Below, piece by piece: positions 36,267 to 43,779 of a DNA stretch of 64,000 nucleotides. Every line of letters begins with the position of its first letter. Position 1 is the stretch's first letter. The notes below the pieces were generated by a model that worked only from the letters and a program-made list of their open reading frames with translations, ran no database searches and was not told the DNA's origin. The DNA is from Planobispora rosea. Its GTDB lineage: Bacteria > Actinomycetota > Actinomycetes > Streptosporangiales > Streptosporangiaceae. The position numbers were made by a program, and so were the translations under genes. The stretch lies in contig NZ_BMQP01000004.1 in NCBI RefSeq assembly GCF_014648175.1, positions 124,001 to 188,000 of the forward strand, written 5' to 3'.

Positions 36267-36605
36267 TCAGGCGTCCTTCTGGCGCTGGATCTGTTCCGCG
36301 ATGCGCTTGATGCGGTTCAGTCGCGCATCCCAGGTTCTGCCGACGTCGTTCAGCTGCCGGACGGCGCGGGCGAGTTGCGCCTCGTCGACCTCGTAGCGCC
36401 GCTCGCGGCCCGTCGGCGTCGCGCGCACGAGGCCCGCACGATCGAGGACGGCCAGATGTTTGGTGACCGCCTGGCGCGAGATGGGGAGACGATCGCTCAG
36501 ACTGGTCGGCGTACCGACCCCTTCCGCGAGCAGCAGGTCGAGCAGGCGGCGCCTGATCGGGTCGCCGATCGCCGACCAGAGCTCGTCGTCGACGGCGACG
36601 GTCAT
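36267..36605 (-). CDS. ArsR-family winged-helix regulator
   Basis: 112-residue ArsR/SmtB-type repressor: DDELWSAIGDPIRRRLLDLLL, recognition helix LPISRQAVTKHLAVLDRAGLV and wing RATPTGRERRYEV. No metal-binding cysteines are present, so it belongs to the metal-independent group usually paired with SRPBCC proteins. ATG at 36605 overlaps the stop of the SRPBCC gene (ATGA). It probably autoregulates the operon through two GCAAC-N5-GTTGC sites upstream. Confidence 0.93.
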   Translation of the reverse strand: MTVAVDDELWSAIGDPIRRRLLDLLLAEGVGTPTSLSDRLPISRQAVTKHLAVLDRAGLVRATPTGRERRYEVDEAQLARAVRQLNDVGRTWDARLNRIKRIAEQIQRQKDA

Positions 36606-37051
36606 CGCGCCACCACGGAAGGAGCGTAGCCCTGCAGCCTGGGCAGGAACATGTCCCAGCCGCGCTCGTGGTCGTGGAAGGTCTCTTCGAGCACAGCGGC
36701 CTCCCAGCCCTTCTCCCGCCAGCCGCTCTCGGTCAGGCGCAGAATCGTGCCGTTGCCGGAGGGCTCGAGTTCGAAGGTGACCAGAAGGGAGTTGCCCGCA
36801 TCGGGCAACCGGCCCGCGGGGGCGATCCAGCGGAACGCGAACCTGCGCGGCGGATCCACGTCGACCACCGCGATCCGTTCGACCCCGGCGCGGTCGCCCC
36901 ACACCAGTTCGCCGACCGCACCCGGCGCAGGCTCGAACGACGCGTCATCGGACCACCACATCCTGATGTGTTCGGGGCGGCTCACCACATCGAACACGAT
37001 CTCCGGCGCCGCGTCGAGGAGGATCTCGCGCTCCAGCGTTCCGAACTCCAT
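36602..37051 (-). CDS. SRPBCC/AHSA1 domain protein
   Basis: 149-residue START-like hydrophobic-cavity protein of the AHSA1 group: LEREILLDAAPEIVFDVVSRPEHIRMWW, RFAFRWIAP and the C-terminal helix EETFHDHERGWDMFLPRL. Members bind small hydrophobic ligands or act as stress proteins; the ligand is unknown. The second of two adjacent ATGs (37051) has GGAGG at six bases. It is the first gene of a two-gene operon with arsR. Confidence 0.9.
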   Translation of the reverse strand: MEFGTLEREILLDAAPEIVFDVVSRPEHIRMWWSDDASFEPAPGAVGELVWGDRAGVERIAVVDVDPPRRFAFRWIAPAGRLPDAGNSLLVTFELEPSGNGTILRLTESGWREKGWEAAVLEETFHDHERGWDMFLPRLQGYAPSVVAR

Positions 37052-37067
37052 CATCGACCTCCAATAA

Positions 37068-37129
37068 GCAACCATCGGTTGCGTATGACCCTAGCAGCCG
37101 GACCGGGGAACCCGCAACCTTATGTTGCG
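37068..37129 (-). promoter_or_regulatory. Two GCAAC-N5-GTTGC operators
   Basis: GCAACCATCGGTTGC at 37068-37082 and CGCAACCTTATGTTGCG at 37113-37129 are perfect palindromes sharing GCAAC-N5-GTTGC, with centres 46 bp apart, directly upstream of the SRPBCC-arsR operon. They fit binding by two ArsR dimers. Confidence 0.72.
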
Positions 37130-37265
37130 CGAAGGTCGCGAGGGCGACGTGGGCGAGCGCTTGATCTCAGCCGTGGCGGACCCGGTCCGCGGCGTCCGTC
37201 AGGGGACGGTCGACGTCATGCCGGGGAGAACGCCGACGCACACCGCCCCGCCCTGGCTGTGACGC

Positions 37266-37300
37266 CGCGCTGCCCGGGTCAGCAGACGCCGGGCAGCGCG
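37266..37300 (-). terminator. Hairpin over the 3' end of the sensor-domain remnant
   Basis: 12-bp perfect arms (37266-37277 and 37289-37300) span the stop codon at 37279 and the last codons. Probably the original intrinsic terminator of this gene. Confidence 0.65.
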
Positions 37301-37647
37301 CACACCTTCGCCGCCATTTCGGCGGCGGTGCCGCGCAAGGTCTTGACGGCCCGCTTCTGCGGGTAGCCGAGAGAGTCCAAGTCTCCGGAGTAAATCATCA
37401 GGGCGCTGCCCTTGCGTGCCACGACGCCCATCAGCAGCGGAGACCATTCTTTGTTGAGCTTGTCGTACATCATGAGGCGCATCAGCACGGCCTCGTCCGC
37501 CAGCCGCGTGCGGTTCACCACCCACCGGGTTCTCCCGTCGCCGGACCAGCTGTACGGCTTGCCGTGCGGCTGGGTCGCGCACCGCCGGGCGTCGGCGAGC
37601 AGCTTCCTCATGGCCGTCCTGGCCGCCCTGGAGTCCCGGTAGATCAC
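37279..37647 (-). pseudogene. Truncated PknH-like sensor lipoprotein
   Basis: The frame (EQLVIYRDSRAARTAMRKLL ... RGTAAEMAAKVCALPGVC) resembles the C-terminal half of actinobacterial extracytoplasmic sensor-domain lipoproteins related to the PknH C-terminal domain, with the two Cys that usually form a disulphide. Homology-like sequence continues upstream of the only start (GTG 37647) to about 37680, then stops in the symporter terminator region. No signal peptide or lipobox is present and no RBS was seen. Probably a remnant. Confidence 0.5.
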
Positions 37648-37722
37648 GAGTTGTTCGCTCGCGTGCGAGGGCGCACTGGTGTCGTGGGTGATCGTGCGGT
37701 CACCGGCATGAGCCCTCCTCTG

Positions 37723-37775
37723 CGGAGACGGCGGCGGGCGGGAGCCTTTCCGGCTCCCGCCCGCCGCCGTCTCCG
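37723..37775 (-). terminator. Strong terminator of the DAACS symporter gene
   Basis: 24-bp perfect inverted repeat (37723-37746 and 37752-37775) with a 5-base loop, 10 bases past the symporter stop; one of the longest stems in the window. Confidence 0.9.
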
Positions 37776-37785
37776 CCGGAGAGGA

Positions 37786-39081
37786 CTATGCGGAGACGAG
37801 TTCCTGCTCCTTCTCGGCCTTGACGGCGGGCGCCTCGTCGAGGGACTGCGCCGGGGCGTTGAAGACAGCCGTGTCGAGGCGGCCCTCGGCCCGGCCCACC
37901 AGCACCGGGACGACGAGCTGGCCCGTGACGTTGGTGGCCGTACGGATCATGTCGAGGATCGGGTCGATGGCCAGCAGCAGGCCGACGCCCTCCAGGGGCA
38001 GGCCGAGCGTGCTCAGGGTGAGGGTCAGCATCACGATCGCACCGGTCAGGCCCGCGGTGGCGGCGGAGCCGACCACGGAGACGAAGGCGATCAGCAGGTA
38101 GTCGCCGAGGTCGAGCGGGAGGCCGAAGACCTGGGCCACGAAGATGGCGGCGAGGGCGGGGTAGACCGCGGCGCAGCCGTCCATCTTGGTGGTGGCGCCG
38201 AACGGCACCGCGAAGGAGGCGTAGTCGCGGTCGACGCCGAGCCGGTCGACGGCGATCCGCTGGGTGAGCGGCATGGTGCCGACCGAGGAGCGGGAGACGA
38301 AGGCCAGCTCGATGGCGGGCCAGGCCTTGCGGTAGAAGGTGAGCGGGCTGACCCTGCCGACGGAGGAGAGCAGCACCGGGTAGATCACCAGCAGAACCAC
38401 GGCGCAACCGATGTAGACCCCGGCGCTGAGCTTGGCCAGCGGGGCCAGCAGGTCCCAGCCGTAGGTGGCCACGGACTTGCCGATCAGGCCCGCGGTGCCG
38501 ATCGGGGCCAGGCGGATGACCCACCACAGGGCCTTCTGCACCAGTTCGAGGACGGAGCGGCTGAAGGCGAGGAACGGCTCGGCCTTCTCGCCGACCGCCA
38601 TCGCGGCGGCGCCGAGGACGACCCCCAGGAAGACGATCTGGAGGACGTTGAGCTCGGTGAAGGCGGTGACGATGTTGGTCGGGACGATGCCGGTCAGGAA
38701 GTCGATCCAGGTTCCGGCGCCCTCCAGGTCCACGGCCTTGGCGCCCTCGGTGGCGATGGTGACGCCGCGGCCGGGGTTGATCAGCAGGCCGAGGCCGATG
38801 GCGGCGGCGACCGCGGCCAGCGAGGTGACCATGAACCACAGGAGTGTCTTGCCGGCGAGCCTGGCGGCCCCGCTGACGTTGCGCAGGTTGGCCACGCTGA
38901 CCACGACGGCGGTGAAGACCAGCGGCGGGACCGCGAGCTTGAGGAGCTGGACGAAGATCTTGCCGACCTCGGTCAGGGTGTCGGCGAGCCAGGTGACCTC
39001 ACCGGCCCGGGCGACGAATCCGAGGGCGACGCCGACGAGGAGGCCCAGCAGCAGTTGCAGGGAAAAGGAGAATCTCTTCAC
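37786..39081 (-). CDS. DAACS symporter, possibly a cystine transporter
   Basis: 431-residue sodium/proton:dicarboxylate family (DAACS) symporter with eight helices and two re-entrant hairpins. Family motifs are the serine-rich stretch SRSSVGTMPLT of hairpin 1, FGATTKMDGCA, and the substrate-site IDPILDMIRTATNVTGQL. DAACS members carry C4-dicarboxylates, glutamate/aspartate or, as with TcyP, L-cystine. A Cys-containing leader peptide lies 79 bases upstream, a hallmark of cysteine-responsive control in actinobacteria, so cystine is a reasonable substrate guess. GTG at 39081; an ATG at 39126 is also open but lacks an RBS. Confidence 0.9.
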   Translation of the reverse strand: MKRFSFSLQLLLGLLVGVALGFVARAGEVTWLADTLTEVGKIFVQLLKLAVPPLVFTAVVVSVANLRNVSGAARLAGKTLLWFMVTSLAAVAAAIGLGLLINPGRGVTIATEGAKAVDLEGAGTWIDFLTGIVPTNIVTAFTELNVLQIVFLGVVLGAAAMAVGEKAEPFLAFSRSVLELVQKALWWVIRLAPIGTAGLIGKSVATYGWDLLAPLAKLSAGVYIGCAVVLLVIYPVLLSSVGRVSPLTFYRKAWPAIELAFVSRSSVGTMPLTQRIAVDRLGVDRDYASFAVPFGATTKMDGCAAVYPALAAIFVAQVFGLPLDLGDYLLIAFVSVVGSAATAGLTGAIVMLTLTLSTLGLPLEGVGLLLAIDPILDMIRTATNVTGQLVVPVLVGRAEGRLDTAVFNAPAQSLDEAPAVKAEKEQELVSA

Positions 39082-39159
39082 GAACGCGACTTTCGAAAAA
39101 GGGCATGCCGGAGCGGACACGGCCATGCGGGGTGAGGAAAAGAAAGGCGAGGAACGCGT

Positions 39160-39228
39160 TCAGCGACAGAGATCGCTGCTGAGGCGGCACAGGTCGACAT
39201 GGATTCGGCCGACCAGCCGCACGAGCAC
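39160..39228 (-). CDS. Cysteine-containing leader peptide
   Basis: 22-codon ORF ending HVDLCRLSSDLCR-stop. This matches the 'HVDLxR...CR' leader peptides annotated upstream of sulfur genes in Streptomyces and the polycysteine attenuator ORFs of mycobacteria (family knowledge from memory). Starts are GTG at 39228 or 39222, with a weak GAGG upstream. The stop lies 78 bases before the DAACS symporter. Ribosome stalling at the Cys codons under cysteine limitation could alter downstream folding or translation. Confidence 0.7.
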   Translation of the reverse strand: MLVRLVGRIHVDLCRLSSDLCR

Positions 39229-39282
39229 CAGGGAGAACCTCACGGAGGGTTTGAACAGCTCGTGACTACGGCCGATTCCCCA

Positions 39283-39570
39283 TTACCGATGTGATCTGAG
39301 ACACGGTGGCGGTTCTTCGATGATTCTCCGGTGATTCTTCGGCCCGAGCGGTCTGGGCGCCCGCCAGACCGTCTGCGAACCGGTACGGCCTGCGCGGCCC
39401 GCTCCTTCGATTCCGTGGAACATGACGTCCATCCGGGACGTCGTGGTGATGATCAGGTCTTCGGCGTCGCGGCGGGCGAGCCGTACGGCGACCGCCTCCT
39501 CCAGGAGGGAGACCACCTGGTTGGGCTGCTGCAGGAGCCGCGGCCACGGGACTGCGACGTTCTCGCTCAT
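39283..39570 (-). pseudogene. Fragment resembling a Phd-like antitoxin
   Basis: The frame starts MSENVAVPWPRLLQQPNQVV and continues SLLEEAVAVRLARRDAEDLIITTTSR, which resembles the N-terminal part of actinobacterial Phd/YefM-like 'prevent-host-death' proteins. After residue 48 the sequence becomes Arg/Pro-rich and unlike the family, as if truncated or frameshifted. ATG at 39570 has GGAGG almost touching it. The identification is from memory of the family and is tentative. No toxin gene is adjacent. Confidence 0.35.
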
Positions 39571-39651
39571 GCCTCCACGACATTTGAAGTAGTGAGCGGC
39601 TTCGAGGAAAACATGGCGCTCCGTGAGCACCCGTGTACAGAAAACGAGAAA

Positions 39652-39703
39652 GCGGGGGCCCCGGGTGGCCGCTCGCCCTTGAGCGGCCACCCGGGGCCCC
39701 CGC
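39652..39703 (-). terminator. Terminator of the LLM oxidoreductase gene
   Basis: 23-bp perfect stem (39652-39674 and 39681-39703) with a 6-base loop. Read leftward it is followed by a T-rich tract (TTTCTCGTTTTC), so it is a good intrinsic terminator about 90 bases past the stop. Confidence 0.88.
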
Positions 39704-39793
39704 CGTACGGAGTTCCCCGGGGAAGTCCTTCCGCGTCAGGCCCCCGGGAAACCCGAAGAGTTCCAGGAGAGGACGGAAGGACTCACAGAGACG

Positions 39794-40834
39794 TCAGGAG
39801 ACGAGCTCCTTGATCTTCTCGATGAGGCGGATGCGCTCCTCGTGCGTGCGGGCCAGCGGGGTGACGTTGATCGTCGTCACGCCCGACTCCCGCATCGCCT
39901 GGACGCGGTCGCGGACGAAGCCCTCCGAGCCGATCAGCGACATCGACTCCAGCAGCTCCTGCGGGACGAGCGCGGCGGCCTCGTCCTTCTTGCCGGACAG
40001 GTACAGCTCCTGGATCTGCTCGGCCTCCTTCTCGTAGCCGTAGCGCCGGGCCAGGTCGTTGTAGAAGTTCTTGCCCTTGGCGCCCATGCCCCCGATGTAG
40101 AGCGCGGCCATCGGGCGGCCCAGCTGCAGCCAGCCGGAGACGTCGTCGCCGATGGCCAGGCTCGCCTGGGCGATGACGTCCAGTTCGCCGAGGGCGGGGT
40201 CGCGCCTGGCCTTTCCGGCGGCGATGGAGGGACCCCAGACGTCGGCGGCCTTCTCCGGCATGTAGAAGATCGGCTCCCACCCCTCGGCGATCTCGGCGGC
40301 GAGCTCGACGTTCTTGGGGCCGATGGCGGCGATCACGACGGGGATGCGGTCGCGGACCGGGTGGTTGATGATCTTGAGTGGCTTGCCCAGGCCGGTGCCC
40401 TGGTCGGCGGGGAGCGGGACCGTGTAGTGCTTGCCCTCGTAGGTGACGCGCTCGCGCTTCCAGACCTGGCGGCAGATCTCGATGACCTCGCGGGTACGGC
40501 CCAGCGGCGCGGTGTACGGCACGCCGTGGAAGCCCTCGATGACCTGCGGGCCGGAGGCCCCCAGGCCGAGGGTGAAGCGCCCGTCGGAGACGTAGTCCAT
40601 GCCAGCGGCGGTCATGGCCAGCAGCGTCGGGGTGCGGGAGTAGACCGGCAGGATGCCCGAGGCGATCTGCAGCCGCTCGGTCTTGGCCGCGATGTAGCCC
40701 ATCTGGCTGACCGCGTCGAAGCTGTAGGCCTCGGCGACGAAGACGATGTCGAGTCCGGCCTTCTCGTAGTCGGCCAGCTCGGCCACCGTCTCCTTGAAGC
40801 CGCCCGAGTAGTTCAGGGCCATACCGATGCGCAT
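39794..40834 (-). CDS. LLM-class (luciferase-like) F420-dependent oxidoreductase
   Basis: 346-residue TIM-barrel protein of the luciferase-like monooxygenase superfamily, closest in style to actinobacterial F420-dependent oxidoreductases. Features are MRIGMALNYSGGF, GLDIVFVAEAYSFDAVS, LPVYSRTPTLLAMTAAGMDYVSDGRFTLGLGASGPQVIEGFHG (spread over residues 65-110) and the C-terminal segment GVTTINVTPLA. The substrate is unknown. ATG at 40834 is the natural N-terminus, with GGAAGGA about 11 bases upstream. It is monocistronic, with its own terminator. Confidence 0.9.
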   Translation of the reverse strand: MRIGMALNYSGGFKETVAELADYEKAGLDIVFVAEAYSFDAVSQMGYIAAKTERLQIASGILPVYSRTPTLLAMTAAGMDYVSDGRFTLGLGASGPQVIEGFHGVPYTAPLGRTREVIEICRQVWKRERVTYEGKHYTVPLPADQGTGLGKPLKIINHPVRDRIPVVIAAIGPKNVELAAEIAEGWEPIFYMPEKAADVWGPSIAAGKARRDPALGELDVIAQASLAIGDDVSGWLQLGRPMAALYIGGMGAKGKNFYNDLARRYGYEKEAEQIQELYLSGKKDEAAALVPQELLESMSLIGSEGFVRDRVQAMRESGVTTINVTPLARTHEERIRLIEKIKELVS

Positions 40835-40950
40835 CGTGGGGTCGTCCTTCCGCTCGCGCCCGCAAAACCGAATGTTGTTCCGTTGTCTCCGCAACAAAGG
40901 CTATCGAGTCAGCGGCCGAGCACCAAGCCCGCACGCCTCCCACACAACTC

Positions 40951-40992
40951 CGCACGAGCCCGCGCGTCCCCCGCACAAGCCCGCACGTCCCC
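40951..40992. repeat. 21-bp tandem repeat upstream of the LLM gene
   Basis: Two similar 21-bp units (40951-40971 and 40972-40992) plus a degenerate third near 40919, in the 270-bp divergent gap between the LLM and EEP genes. Nearer the LLM gene is an imperfect TTGTT/AACAA dyad (about 40874-40896). No gene was seen in this gap. Confidence 0.6.
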
Positions 40993-41104
40993 CATTCAAG
41001 CGGGGTAGCCTACGCATTTCGGGGCAGAGACATCTTTCCGATCCGGTGGGACGAACGGTGGACGGTGGAGGATCCGCCAGAGAAAGGGGCATGCGCTGAG
41101 ACGA

Positions 41105-41980
41105 GTGATCATCGTGGGGGCGGCCGCGCTGGCCCTGCTCCTCGGCGGACACCGGCTCCTGCCGGAACTGGGCGGGTTCACCACCGTGCTGGAGAGCCTG
41201 CTCCCCTGGCTGGGCGCCGCCGTCCCGCTTCTGGTGATCGGCGCGCTGTTCACCCGCTCGTGGAAGGTGGTCGCCGCCGCACTGCTCCCCGCTGCCGTGT
41301 GGGGAGTCATGTTCGGCCCCGATCTGCTGCGCACCGCGCCGGGCGGGCCGAGCGACCTGGCGGTCGCCACCCTCAACGTGGGCGTGGCCAACTCCGACTC
41401 CGGCAAGGCCGTACGCGCCCTGGCCAAGGGCCGGGACCTGTTCGCCGCCCAGGAGCTGACCCCCGGCGGCCCCGCGGCCGAGGAGCTCAGCAGGCACTTC
41501 CCGCACCGGGTGCAGGTGAGCACGATCGGGCTGTGGAGCCGCTTCCCGATCACCGAGCACCGGACGGTGGACATCGGCCTGGACTGGACCCGGGCGCTGC
41601 GCGCCGTCGTGGAGACGCCCAGGGGGAAGGTGACGGTCTACGTCATGCACCTGGCCTCGGCCCGGCCCGGCGAGACGTCCCAGCGGGACCGCACCCTCGC
41701 CCACGCGCGGCGGGTCATCGAGGCGGACGGCAGCGAGAACCTGCTGCTCCTGGGCGATCTCAACACCGCCACCACCGACCGCAAGCGCTCCGGCCTGGTG
41801 CCGCCGCTCTCCGACGCCCATCTGGAGGCGGGCGCCGGTTTCGGCTTCACCTGGCCGGCCTCCTTCCCGGTCACCCGGCCCGACCACATCCTCTACCGCG
41901 GCCTCACCGCGACCAGCGCGAGCGTGGAGCACGCCGTCGGCAGCGACCACCGCGCCGCCGTGGCCTCCCTGCGCCTGTGA
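41105..41980 (+). CDS. Endonuclease/exonuclease/phosphatase (EEP) family membrane protein
   Basis: 291-residue protein with three hydrophobic segments (about 2-70), then an EEP fold: VATLNVGVANSD, FAAQELTP (metal-binding Glu), LLLLGDLNTATTD (catalytic Asp/Asn) and VGSDHRAAVASL (catalytic His). The layout with three N-terminal helices is common in actinobacterial EEP proteins whose active site is outside the membrane. The substrate could be nucleic acid, phosphodiester lipid or another phosphate ester. GTG start with a weak RBS. Confidence 0.85.
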   Translation: MIIVGAAALALLLGGHRLLPELGGFTTVLESLLPWLGAAVPLLVIGALFTRSWKVVAAALLPAAVWGVMFGPDLLRTAPGGPSDLAVATLNVGVANSDSGKAVRALAKGRDLFAAQELTPGGPAAEELSRHFPHRVQVSTIGLWSRFPITEHRTVDIGLDWTRALRAVVETPRGKVTVYVMHLASARPGETSQRDRTLAHARRVIEADGSENLLLLGDLNTATTDRKRSGLVPPLSDAHLEAGAGFGFTWPASFPVTRPDHILYRGLTATSASVEHAVGSDHRAAVASLRL

Positions 41981-41995
41981 CCGTCCGTCTCCCGG

Positions 41996-42559
41996 TCACA
42001 GCCGCGCGAGGTCGGCGGGCGTGTCGATGTCCGCGGGGTCACCCGCGTCGTCGCAGGGAACCTCGACCACCAGCTCGGGGTGGGCGCGCAGGAACGGCCG
42101 GGCTCCGACGTCGCCGACGGCGAGCTCGGCGACCTCCGCGAAGTGCTCCCTGGCGATCAGCACCGGGTTCCGCTGCGCGCCGCCGTACGTCGCGACGGCG
42201 AGGGTGGCGCCGTCCAGCGCCGCCCCGGCCAGCCGCCGCACCACCGGCGCCCCGATGAGCGGCTGGTCCACCAGCGCGACCACCACGTACCGGGCGTCGG
42301 GGGGCAGCGCGTCGAGGCCCGTCCGGAGCGAGGAGCCCATCCCGCTCCGCCAGTCGGGGTTGCGCACGGTCACCGCCCCCCGCACCTGCACGGTCGCGGC
42401 CCCGAGCACCACCACCACCGGATGGCAGCCGCCGTCGTGCAGCAGTCTCACCCCCCGGTCCACCAGGCGTTCCCCCCGGTACTCCACCAGCGCCTTCGGC
42501 GTGCCCAGACGTGACCCCGACCCGGCCGCCAGCAGCAGCCCCGCGACGTGCGATCTCAT
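41996..42559 (-). CDS. MobA-like nucleotidyltransferase
   Basis: 187-residue NTP-transferase of the MobA/MocA type: nucleotide-binding GLLLAAGSGSRLGTPKALVEYRG, VVALVDQPLIGAPVVRRLA with the metal-binding Asp, and the C-terminal DIDTPADLARL. MocA-like enzymes make the cytosine dinucleotide form of the molybdenum cofactor used by CO-dehydrogenase-type hydroxylases. Its ATG overlaps the stop of the CoxE-like gene (ATGA), which supports a role in maturing such an enzyme, although no structural subunit is in the window. Confidence 0.85.
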   Translation of the reverse strand: MRSHVAGLLLAAGSGSRLGTPKALVEYRGERLVDRGVRLLHDGGCHPVVVVLGAATVQVRGAVTVRNPDWRSGMGSSLRTGLDALPPDARYVVVALVDQPLIGAPVVRRLAGAALDGATLAVATYGGAQRNPVLIAREHFAEVAELAVGDVGARPFLRAHPELVVEVPCDDAGDPADIDTPADLARL

Positions 42560-43779
42560 GGAAGCCTTCTTCCCCGCGGCGGCCGTTCCCGCACCCCCGA
42601 CAGCAGGCCGGCCAGTTCCTCGAAGGCGGCGAGGCTGTGCCCGGCCACGAAGTCGTCGACGTACGGCAGCGCCGCGCGCATCCCGCCGGTGAGCGGCCGG
42701 TAGCCCTCGTGGCCCTTGTGCGGGTTCACCCAGATCACCCGGTGCGCCGTACGGGACAGCCGGGCCATCTCCGCGCCGAGCAGGGAGACGTCGCCGCGCT
42801 CCCAGCCGTCGGAGGCGATCACCACCGTCGCGCCCCGCGCGTCGCCCAGGGCCAGGAGCCTGCGGACCTCCTCGCCCAGCCGGGTCCCGCCGCTCCAGTC
42901 GGGTATGACGCGCGAGACGGCGGTCATCGCCGTCTGGGGATCGCGGTGGCGCAGCTCGGCGGTGAGCCGGGTGAGGCGGGTGCCGGCGCTGAACACCTCG
43001 GTGGCACGGGGCTCGGACCTGACCAGCGCGTGGGCCAGGCGGAGCAGGGTGTCGGCGTAGGGGGTCATGGACCCGCTCACGTCCACCACCAGCACGACCC
43101 GGCGGGGTCTGGTCCGGTGCTCGCGGTAGCGGAGTCCGGCGGTCTCACCGCCGCGCCGCAGGGTCTCCCGGATCGTCCGGCGGGCGTCCGGCCGCCCCCG
43201 GCGCGCCGGCCGGAACCGCCGTGATCCGCGCCGCTCCCTGACGGTCCCGAGCAGGGCGAGCAGCCGGTGCGCCTCGGCCAGCTCCGCCGCGCCCATCGCG
43301 GCCACGTCGCGGTGGCGCAGCACCTCCGTCGCGCTCGCCCCGGCGGCGAGCGCCGGCGCCTGCCCGCCGTCCTCCCCCCGGTCCCGGGACCCGCCGGCCA
43401 GGGAGGCGTACCGGATGAGGGTGACGGCGTCCGGCCGCGCGCGGCCCGCCCGCAGGCCGCCGAAATAGGCGCGGAAGACCCGGTCGTAGCGGGGCAGGTC
43501 GTCGGCGGAGGCGCACAGGGTGAGCCGGCCCGCCCAGTAGACGTCGGCGGGCCGGGCGGCGTCCAGATGGGACAGGGCGCGCAGCAGGTTCTGGGTGCGC
43601 TCGTGGTCGGCGGGCACTCCGGCCGCCCGCAGGGTCCTGGCGAACCCCGTCATGACCGTGACCAGCTCCCCCGCCGCCCGTTCACCCGCCGCCCGTTCAC
43701 CCGCCGCGCCCCCGACGCCTCCGTCCTCCGGGGGACCGGATCCCCCGGCCGCACCGGAGCCGTCAGCCGCGGGACGCAC
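42556..43779 (-). CDS. CoxE-like VWA domain protein
   Basis: 407-residue protein of the CoxE group. The C-terminal half is a von Willebrand A domain with an intact MIDAS motif VVDVSGSMTPYAD and VVIASDGWERGD. The N-terminal half is helical and unassigned, after a 30-residue Gly/Glu-rich start. CoxE partners with the AAA+ protein CoxD to insert the Cu/Mo active site in CO dehydrogenase. The start (GTG 43779) overlaps the ATPase gene by 17 bases; a shorter start is possible. Confidence 0.88.
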   Translation of the reverse strand: MRPAADGSGAAGGSGPPEDGGVGGAAGERAAGERAAGELVTVMTGFARTLRAAGVPADHERTQNLLRALSHLDAARPADVYWAGRLTLCASADDLPRYDRVFRAYFGGLRAGRARPDAVTLIRYASLAGGSRDRGEDGGQAPALAAGASATEVLRHRDVAAMGAAELAEAHRLLALLGTVRERRGSRRFRPARRGRPDARRTIRETLRRGGETAGLRYREHRTRPRRVVLVVDVSGSMTPYADTLLRLAHALVRSEPRATEVFSAGTRLTRLTAELRHRDPQTAMTAVSRVIPDWSGGTRLGEEVRRLLALGDARGATVVIASDGWERGDVSLLGAEMARLSRTAHRVIWVNPHKGHEGYRPLTGGMRAALPYVDDFVAGHSLAAFEELAGLLSGVRERPPRGRRLP

